Shown: positions 55,825 through 64,000 of the stretch, in pieces
Numbering within the stretch: the first letter of the stretch is position 1
Layout of the letters: each line of letters opens with the position of its first letter
NCBI GenBank assembly: GCA_004352715.1
Contig: SCFE01000105.1
Span: 1,637,407 to 1,701,406, forward strand
Reading direction: 5' to 3'
Length of the DNA stretch: 64,000 bases
From: Hofstenia miamia
Taxonomy: Eukaryota > Xenacoelomorpha > Acoela
Notes under the pieces: model-generated
Databases searched by the model: none
The model's input: the letters and a program-made list of their open reading frames with translations, nothing else
Told to the model about the DNA's origin: nothing
Translations under genes and position numbers: made by a program

Positions 55825-58294
55825 GTAAGTACCAAACTATAGTAATTTTGTTTAATTGATTTTGAACTGTTGACAAGTCGATCTATAATCGTTTACAGAA
55901 ACGTAGTGTCTAGGAGCATTTAATGTAAAATAGCTTGCGTTCGGCGTTGTATAAGGAAAAGATGTTCAAATTTACTCAATGGTAAAATAAATCCCAATTT
56001 AATTTTCATTTAAGCTAAACATTAAGGGTTATGACAAATTTCAGATTTCGCTAGTCCTTGAAAAAACCTATGACAAATAAATATTTCATCAAACCCTCTT
56101 TATTTTGGTAGCACAAAATCACCCACAAAACGAAATAGAAATGCAGTAATTTTAATTAATACAGCGGAATAGTTTTTTTTAGAAAGTCTTGAATTTGTAC
56201 ATTAGCGTTAGTGTTTTGTATGAATATCAGGTGTCTTCCATCAGCTTCACAACTCTCACCAACTATGATGGATCAAGGCACGTCAAGCTCATATGGTGTC
56301 TACTTCCAGTGTGTGCGGAAGCAGTTCAGAGCCTTGGGGCATTTGAGTGCACCAATGGCAGACTGCAGATAATTAGGTTAGTGTGAATTAGGTGAATAGT
56401 GCTGGTTAAATAACCAGGTTGTAGCCCATGTAGTTGCAATGAAACCGCAAGATGATTTTCACGGGAAAAAGAAAGCAATCAGAGCAAAAACCTCACTCGA
56501 GTTTTATTTGGCATTGTGGAAGGATGACAGCTTGTGCCATTTGATGAAAGGCCATTTCCACTCTATGTGGTAGAACTCGAAAGCTTCACACAGCTTCAAA
56601 AAGAATATTAAATCATCCCTTTAACCAGTGGTGTCATGCTTGATTACCATTGCTGTGCTTATGTTTGTATGCTGCAAATGATGTCAGTGGGTGCCACAAA
56701 ATAAGTATTTGGTTTTAGAGCCTGAGGAATAAGTTTATCAAGTTCTTTCACTTGAAATGATGCTTGCAAGCCTAACAATAGCTTCTCCTACCAGTATTTA
56801 CAGCTGTTGTTTTGAGATAATCATTATAATGCTCACATAGGCCATAAGCTCACCGAGAAGAACACAGTTACATAAATGTCTTCTGCACCAGTACTGGTGC
56901 AATTTAAAATGGCATGCTGTACTGTTTTTCTCTAATTTTGCAAACCAATAACTTGATACTCCTACTCCTTGTTGTCGATTCGTTTTCCATCAAAATGCAA
57001 ACCGAATTCGTTCTCGGCGATCACTTCATGAGCTTTTCTTAACTTGTTCCTCTTGCCTAATGATACGATGCCAAACCCAGTTTGCGATGGATTGCGAAAC
57101 TTTGAATAACCAGTAATGCTTTTCTTATTGATAAAAAGTCCTTTATATGCCAGTTTGGCAGCAGACGAAACTGGCATTCAAATCGCGAACTCAATAACTG
57201 TCCGCAAACAATGCTCCATTGTAATTAACACAAAATATATTTGCTTTGCAATTAAAATTGCGTCGTTTTTTAGAAGATATTGGGGCATACTACAAAGTTA
57301 TTTAAGCTGATTTCTTAACAATATATTATATATCATATCCTTTTATGTATACACTTCTTTTCATTTATTCTTTGCATATTATTTCTGAAATTTTCTTGGC
57401 AGTTATGCGCGGGAGGTTTTTGCAAGACTCAATGTCATAAACCTCAAAAATATGATTTCAGTAAAAGTTCTGTAGTCATAACCCAACTACACTCATATCA
57501 TGCATAGTCATTGTCCAATATTGTACTAGCATATTGTATTGCGTGATTTTCTAACATGATCTTTCTGGAGCCCAATTCGTCCAGTGGATTTCGCTGTTGC
57601 ACTCCATGGCATTTTGTTGGCTAACAGTAACATTATTAGTAGTATCGTTACAATGATATCAAATCTACTTAACGGATGCAACTGTAGCATATTAGTAATC
57701 CCTTTTTTCTGTTTGCGTATTTATTTAGAATGATTTAGAATGATAAGTTGTTCTTTACCGAATCACTGTTGAGTACTCAGTGAAATGCACGCATGTGCAC
57801 AATCACTAATCGAGTCAGGTCTAAAACAAGGAGAATTTTTTTCTTTGCCTATATCGAAACAACCCATGCGAAATGTGCCCCGATCTGGCATAGCCCATTC
57901 TAAACAAATTCACTTTCTTTTCAAGGAAAAGGAACGTGCAAAATGTAGTCTAACATTTAGAATGTTTTCGTGTCAGTTGGTTTGTCTCCCGAACCAAGTC
58001 CAGTATTCATTTTCAAGTAGAATTGATTAATTTTTAAGATTTTAGAAGTAGACTACAATAAACGGAAAGCTGCTACCGTTTCCAATCAATTTTCCCATCA
58101 ACAAACGGTAAAACACAAATTCATGATGTCTCAAATTGTAAGCGTGTTCGGAATCAAGAATTATACGAGTTCGATCATTTAATTATACTAACTTCAGAAA
58201 TTCATGTTTCCACTTAATAAAAATAGAAAATTATTAAATCGAAATATGATACAAACTAAGTCATTTCCTAAAGTATCGTACTTGTTCTTGAAGG
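55825..58294 (+). other. STT3A intron sequence with no clear gene
   Basis: Mostly AT-rich. 56230-56390 is GC-richer and open on the plus strand after ATATCAG, but has no STT3 or other motif I recognise. On the minus strand 57177-56962 is an open frame of 71 residues with LGKRNKLRKAHEVI and FGLHFDGKRI, which resembles a recurrent transposon-like family with an xYFDGRKD motif, at low confidence. Confidence 0.4.
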
Positions 58295-60871
58295 CTGGTC
58301 GTACACTGCTGGTAAGTAAATTAAAGTAAGAAATTTTTACTTTACGGCAGTGTACCGGCTCGTGAGTAAAGTAAGTTTTCAAGTAGATAATTACACAAAC
58401 GGTTCTATTCGATTTTTAGGTTAACCTTTACGACAGTGTATGTTGAAAATTTATCACAAAAGCATTGTATAAATTAAGTCAATAACTACAAAGAATTAAT
58501 TACAACAGGTTTTTCTTTGTTCCTGTAAATCGTGGAGTTCGAAATAAACAGGAGGTGAACACAAACATTCGTGTTGTGAGACTGTAGGCCCAAAACCGCA
58601 AAGAAGTAATATTAATTATGTAGCATAGATCGTTTTTGTTAACTATAAATGTATATTGTTTCTACAAATATGCATTCTCGTAAAGTTCCAGTGTTATAGA
58701 AATGTATGGTATATTTTATAAAGTGTACTTTTAATTAATTCACAACGAAATAAACAGTAACATTAATAATTATAATTTACAAAATTTTGAAATTTTACGA
58801 CAGCAATTTTGTGAAGAATCTAATTTAGGATTCATAACACCTTTATGAAAAATATACACCATAGATTTCAAACAGATGGTTGGTATATTAAATGCGTCCT
58901 TGTAATATGAATTGAATACTACTTCAAAAATTCGAATCAGCCGTTTTGTGCAGCGTAAATCATCCTTAGTTTTCGAAAATATTGAATAGCAAAACTTCAC
59001 AAATGAAAAAAAAATCCAATACTTGGTAAACAAATCCCACCACGATTAACTAAGTCAGTAAAAAACTTTCATCAAGTTCTTCTTCCTGCAATTTCTGAAG
59101 TGAGGGATAACTTTTTGACAAGTAACCAGCAACAAAAAACATGCCTGTTTTTCAGGTTCTGAAAGTTCTACAACGATATATTCCATGTCTATTAGTGGCA
59201 GTTCATCGTCAAGGAGATCAATGGAACAGATACCCCAATTGAAACATACCAAATCCAAACCAGCAATGCCAATTTTTAAAGAGGTCAGTGAGCGGAATAA
59301 GCTAATTTTGGATGCAGAGAGTACATCGTAGTAAATAATATAAGTTCTCCACTACTCTGTCTGAAAAACCCAAATTCTTTTCCGATCTTTTCCGATGTCA
59401 TAATTTGCAATGTACCTTTCAAATGCAATGCACATTATTTTAAAATTCAATATTTTTAAATGTATAGCTAAATTCTAATGAAAAAATTGTGTTCAACAAC
59501 CGGTTATTTCATAATTGACTTGCATGCATTGCATTACTACCTAACATCACATATTTTGATGCTTGTTTACTAAAAGATATTTAATTAACTCAGAAAGTGA
59601 AAATAAGGTTTGGCTAAATGCAGAAGATGTCTCCATTGTTAACTGTTGATATCGAACAGACTTTGAAGGTTTAGCACCCATTTGTTTAATACACTTCGAT
59701 CTTCCATCATGTATTGTAATCTATCATCTACAGTTGAGAAAGGTTTTCTAAAACTATCACGGAAATCTGACGTATAAAAAATTGAACAAGTTACTAAGGT
59801 ATTCAATAAAGTCTGCAGTAGAATTTTTTGCTTCTAGTCGCATACATGCCACAACCTTTTCATTAAAAATTTGAAAGACTAAGTTAACCGTCTGCTTCTC
59901 CATAGATTTTAGAAAAACAGCAGAATGTGAAATGCCATGCCGAGTAGATGATGATTCAAGCTCATAAATATCAACAATGTCCTGCCAGGTTGCTATGGTT
60001 TCATTGCTATTAATGCAAGCTCAAAGGCACACTATGTTCTATGCATTTTTGTTATTTATAAATATGACGTTACAACAAGAGAAATGCGAGTGCCTTTTAG
60101 AGTCTTTGTGCGTTCTGCAACTTTTTAAACCGGTATAATGTTTCGGTTTATCACATCGCGTTTGGTAATTTCTCGCAAAACTATTGGATTTGGACAGCTT
60201 ATTGATGAGGCTCCTGTTCCTTTGAATATCTCCGGTGGGTTAGTTGGACGCTCCTTTCCATTGCCTTTTGTAGTGAGGAATCCTTCCGGCCAGTGCTTTC
60301 TGCAAATAACTATGTTTTGTAATGTTAATTCGTTGAGAATTTTTGATAACTATACATCTTTCATTTATGTCGTTTGGAAATCTATATGCTGGCACATATG
60401 GAGAATTTCTATAATTGGATTTGCACTTATATTCACAGCACTTGTTCGGCATACCAAGTAAAGCAAAGTGACTAATAATTATTAATGCATCAATAACAAT
60501 GCGTTGCGGTTTTGAGCCTGCAGTCTCACTACACGAGTGTTTGCATACACCTCGTGTTTATTTCGAACTCTATGCTGTAAATCATGCAGTTAGGTAAACA
60601 AAGTTCCATGCTATAAATAATTGGACTTTTGCACCAACCTGTTGAAAATAAAGACATCGTTTACTAATAGTCTGTTTGTAGCTAGTGGTACATACTTATG
60701 TTTCAAATAGATTTGCTTTGATGTTATGAGTGGGGAGGATTTTCTGTTCTTAATAAATTCGGTTTTATGTCCGTTAAACAATTGATTTACTTTACTTTAC
60801 CGTAGTGTACGAGGTCTTAAGTAAAGTAAAATCCAATTGTTTACTTTGCTTTGCGGCTGTGTGCGACTCAG
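58295..60871 (-). mobile_element. THAP/P-element-like transposon with both ends
   Basis: The left end CTGGTCGTACACTGCTGG and the right end, read inverted, CTGAGTCGCACACAGCCGC are related inverted termini. Both are followed by subterminal repeats of TTTACTTTAC with GTAGTGTACG or GCAGTGTACC (58350 and 60815). About 2.6 kb. It encodes a decayed transposase on the minus strand. Confidence 0.6.
58770..60452 (-). pseudogene. THAP-domain (P-element/THAP9-type) transposase remnant
   Basis: Starts at 60452 with MPNKCCEYKCKSNY and YVPAYRFPND, the C2CH THAP finger opening. After a frameshift comes CRKHWPEGFLTTK with the final Cys-x2-His (60330-60200). Further down, 59985-59770 gives ATWQDIVDIYELESSSTRHG and VNLVFQIFNEKVVACMRL, matching the P-element core region (W-x-D-I and a VKLAVQVFSESV-like step). 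59760-59600 gives DSFRKPFSTVDDRL. 59190-58770 gives SYPSLQKLQEEELDESF and a GFVYQVLDFFF step like the C-terminal region. Stops and frameshifts abound. THAP binds DNA at the transposon ends. Confidence 0.65.
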
Positions 60872-61818
60872 GTAAAGCGGTGATTTTCGATTGTTTAAGA
60901 GATGAATGACCTCTTATATTGTACATACACTTATATCTGTTTTCTATTCTAATATAATTATTATGCAGCTGGTATTCTAGGTAAATGTATATTTGTTTTG
61001 CCGAACATGTGGTCAAGGTTGCAACAGCTGAAATTCTAGTATTATAAAACCATACTTATCGTTGTGCTGAATTTGATTCATACTCTAGTGTTTGTTTTTA
61101 TTTAAAATCATTTAAAATATATTGCATTTTAATGAGAAGCTAAAATGAATTTCTCTTGTATTTTTAGTTAGTCAACAAAATATAGATTAAAACGTTGTCA
61201 TTAAAAAATTTCAATATATTTAATATTTGTTTTTATTAACATTTTATTTTTAGCGAAATCTAATATTCGCAGAAAATCATGATTCAATTTTTATTTTATA
61301 CTTAATTTTTAAACCACCCTTATAATGCTAAACTATATATTTTTTATTTTAACAATAGAGATTTTTCTTATGCTTGAGATATGGGAAAGATTAAATATTC
61401 AAATATTATCTCTATTTTTCAAAACATCCATTAGAATTAAGGCATCGAATTATGTAGACAATGTCTGCTGATTATATAATTTCTGCTAAGTTTTACTTAT
61501 GCGTTTAGCCAATTGAAGAAGTATTTCAATTCACCCTTTTGAATGGGGGTGAATAGGAACACATGTGATTTCTGTTGGGTATTTTGATTTAAGCATAAAA
61601 TTTTAAATTATTTTACTTCTAAAAAATACTAATGAAATTAAATGAGCATAGCCACAGCTAACCCGTCGCACATAAACTTATAGTGATTAATTTATACACA
61701 ATAGAACTATGTAATATATTAAGCATAGCATTAGTAATAATTAAATAAAATTTTCTCCTTGTCCACCATTTCTATTTCTTAACACTGTTCTTACTTACCC
61801 CATTTGACGATACTCAAT
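60872..61818 (+). other. STT3A intron or intergenic sequence, no gene seen
   Basis: Strongly AT-rich, no coding or repeat signal recognised. Confidence 0.5.
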
Positions 61819-62166
61819 AGGGTTGGTCAAATTTTTTTTCTCAAATTCAACACCATGCACCTACTCCAAAAATCCAAAAACAAATTTGTGTGCCATATCG
61901 AAACTGTACAATTTTTTTAAGTTTAGAATTTATTAATTTTAGCAAAAGCTTTTATTTTTGAATTGGTTGAGTTTCATTTATTTTATCAACATATTTAACA
62001 ATATTCATTGAAATTGAAACTAAACACACATTCATACCATTCGGTGAAAATCTCCTAAAAACACAACATGCCATTAGTCTATGTTTCTATTTTTGGAGTC
62101 TGCAGATGGTTGTGAAATCCGTACATATTGATAGATTTCAAAAAATGAAAATTTAATCGTTTTATG

Positions 62167-63606
62167 CAAGGTGATCACTTAGTCACTATTTTAGTGGCTA
62201 GTCACTAATGGTCACGAATTGGTAACTAATTTCTTCACGAGTCACCAATGTCACTATTTTTGTGGTACTTGATTGATCACCCCAATTAAACACGAGGAGG
62301 GTGAGGGGAGTGCCATCTTGAAGCCCTGCCTAATTAATCCAGAATTGGTGAGGGCAGGATTGGGTTGATATTTAATGTACAATGTTAAGATAGCGTAGGA
62401 ATTATGTTGTTTGAATGTAAATTCATATCTTGCTTTTGTTTTGATGGGTATATTTTATACATAAGAATCATTATTTGCCACTACTTCATTCCTTTCTGTA
62501 TATATTTGAATATAGTTGTTTAGAACATTTTGTATGTTATGCACAATGTATATTTTCAGTTTGAGATGCCTTGCAAGTATTCTTTTGCTCTATGCGAAAC
62601 CTATGCATGGGTGCTTCTAGTAGCGGAAGATGATACGAAAGTTAGATGCAAAGTGGATGAATCAGTCATAAGCATAAAGTTCGGTTTTCAGAAGCTGAAG
62701 CAGAACGAAGAACAAGCTCTGCATATCTCTAAAATTCAAGTGTCTTCTTTCACTATGTTCATACTGCCTGATATGTATGTACATGTTTCAAAATTCTGGT
62801 TGAGGGTTGAAAATTTACTGTGGACGTACAAAGTGGCAGTACATTGTTAACCATGCTATTGTGGTGCATGTTAAAATTGCTGATATGGCTGCAAACTATA
62901 AAAAAAGACTAGCCACGTTTTGTACCGCTTTTGATTTGAGTTCATCTGAAGTAATTGACACCCTCAGTGGTCAACCTGAATTCCAATAAATGACCCTCCT
63001 TGAACTTTTTAAATCTAAGAAGTTACCCCAATGCACTGCCCTTTTAGTAGAACGCATGGGAGTTATTTTCCTCAAAACATGATAGTAGAGTCTGGGTTTT
63101 CGAAAATGAAGACGGCAGAAATAGTTTTCCAAGTTAATCTGTCCGGAAATACGTATAACAATATTCGATTGATAAGAGCACTTTAATCGCGAAAATTTTA
63201 AAAGCTACAAATTTCCGTCACATTTATTGAATGATGTCAAAAAGCAAGTGTCATTTGTAAATCAGATGAGAAACACTATCGAGACTTAAAAAAGCCTAAT
63301 GAAGAGCTGGCCAATTCTGTGATAATTGAAATTGGCGTTTTTAAGCAGCCCAAACGAAGTGAAATCGCAGAAGTCGATAATGAGATAAAGAAAGCCGAAA
63401 AGGCGCTAGAGGCGGCACGAGCGAAGAAAAAAAGACTTAACGAGTCATTGGCTGCTCAAGCTGGACACAGTGACTCTCTATCTCCTTCTGGCATAAATCA
63501 ATTTTTCAAAAAATAAATTTTTGATTCTCTACATTGTTTTAATTTATTTAGTTTTATAAGCAAAAATACTAGGTCACTATTGTTTTCCAAAAAAGTGGTC
63601 ATCCTG
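62167..63606 (+). mobile_element. hAT element 3 nested in the previous one
   Basis: The left end CAAGGTGATCACTT and the right end AAGTGGTCATCCTG are imperfect inverted termini. Flanked by TTTTATG on both sides (62160-62166 and 63607-63613), at least 7 of the expected 8 bases. Near the left end GGTCAC/AGTCACTA steps repeat. It carries N- and C-terminal parts of a transposase. Confidence 0.75.
62530..63516 (+). pseudogene. hAT transposase remnant, N- and C-terminal parts
   Basis: 62566-62760 encodes a zinc-finger-like N-terminus: KYSFALCETYAWV, DDTKVRCKVDES, ISIKFGF, LKQNEEQALH. The second Cys of the CxxC is Asp and one His is Asn, so the finger is broken. 62880-63180 gives ADMAANYKKRLATF, then ERMGVIF and, after stops, VESGFSKMKTAE and NLSGNTYNNIRLI, which is the hAT C-terminal dimerisation region. 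63319-63516 is an open tail with a Lys/Ala/Glu coiled coil (AEVDNEIKKAEKALEAARAK) ending SPSGINQFFKK. The catalytic middle is deleted. Confidence 0.65.
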
Positions 63607-63700
63607 TTTTATGCTCTCTCTAGTACACAATGATGCACTTAGCATTTTATTCTACATTGGGCCCCCTCTAAAAAAATTTCTGTATCCACTCCTTCAGTAA

Positions 63701-64000
63701 TACATCGCTTTTGTTCAATTGGAATAAAAAGTAGTCGCTACTAAGTAGCATCAATCGCAAGTAGCGTAATGATTTGTATTGCAATTCAGTGGAACACGAA
63801 TTACAAAATTACAATTAACATGTATTTTAATTTATATCACTATAAGAGTTCAGGGCCTGAACTTCAGGCGCGTGCTGAGTTAACAAAATCTGTCTATCCC
63901 TTCAACTAATTCCCTCTGAAATTTGTCACGTGCTAATGTGTTTAGAAGTCCATGTGTTGAGTATGGTTTTCAATTATTATATTTTATAGGATATCAATAA
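63701..64000. other. No gene seen
   Basis: AT-rich end of the window. No STT3A exon recognised. Confidence 0.5.

Larger units (their letters stand above)
61819..63700. mobile_element. Relative of hAT element 1, split by another hAT
   Basis: 61819-62166 (GGGTTGGTCAAATT..., CACACATTCATA) aligns to 12846-13100, and 63614-63690 (ATGCACTTAGCATTTTAT, then TTTCTGTATCC) aligns to 14545-14590. The typical CAGGGGCGG left end is not present, so it is truncated on the left. Confidence 0.65.

Noticed and set aside
56189-56386. Possible further STT3A exon at 56230-56390
   Set aside because: It has an acceptor-like ATATCAG and is open, but the translation lacks WWDYG and any similarity to the STT3 lumenal domain.

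Overview
The window is nuclear DNA from an animal, very probably an AT-rich invertebrate. The evidence is spliced coding exons with GT-AG introns, an STT3A-type oligosaccharyltransferase gene, a PDCD7-like exon, a C2H2 zinc-finger gene, (AT)n microsatellites, and a very heavy and diverse load of animal transposons (CR1/I/Tx1-like LINEs, Ty3/Gypsy, Penelope-like, hAT, mariner, piggyBac-type MITE, THAP/P-element). I cannot name the species. There are three runs of exactly 1000 N, two N runs inside (AT)n tracts, and several single-N joins with duplicated flanks, so parts of the order and copy number are assembly products.

Layout. 1-2600: AT-rich repeats (two duplicated blocks and a 37-bp minisatellite) leading into a decayed LINE (2620-5045, +) with a PHD-finger ORF1. 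5051-7439: two 436-bp direct repeats bracketing 1.5 kb of tandem-repeat DNA. 7440-12480: copies of a CCAAT/CRE-bearing module, an unusual protein fragment next to a gap (8628-8867, -), and a LINE on the minus strand. 12756-14597: an hAT element with an 8-bp target duplication, itself interrupted by a 5'-truncated LINE that has its own target duplication. 15427-16069: a short hAT. 16675-17332 (-): an exon of a PDCD7-like gene, the U11/U12 snRNP 59K family.

18278-32079 is a transposon nest. Outer hAT-type ends with near-identical 8-bp flanks enclose a Tx1-like LINE; that LINE is split by a Gypsy element with 5-bp target duplication GCAAC, a tRNA-type primer site and 139-bp LTRs; the 3' LTR is split by a second hAT element with target duplication GTAGTAGC; and that holds a deleted mariner. 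About 3.1 kb of this interval is redundant assembly sequence plus N.

32088-42600: mostly gene-free, with several MITEs, a perfect 894-bp palindrome ending exactly at an N, a Penelope fragment, and a second copy of the inner hAT. 42950-44341 (-): an intact 463-residue RG-rich protein with eight C2H2 fingers. 44700-48000: hAT, LINE and mariner remnants. 48700-52357: gene-poor, with a tRNA-like pseudogene.

53358-55824 (+) holds three consecutive in-phase exons of STT3A, the catalytic subunit of the ER oligosaccharyltransferase. Its introns carry a three-unit inverted MITE, an antisense Penelope endonuclease fragment, and, if the gene continues past 64000, a decayed THAP/P-element transposon with both ends (58295-60871) and an hAT nested in another hAT (61819-63700). 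The three host genes have no evident shared function. The rest of the window is best read as successive transposon insertions.
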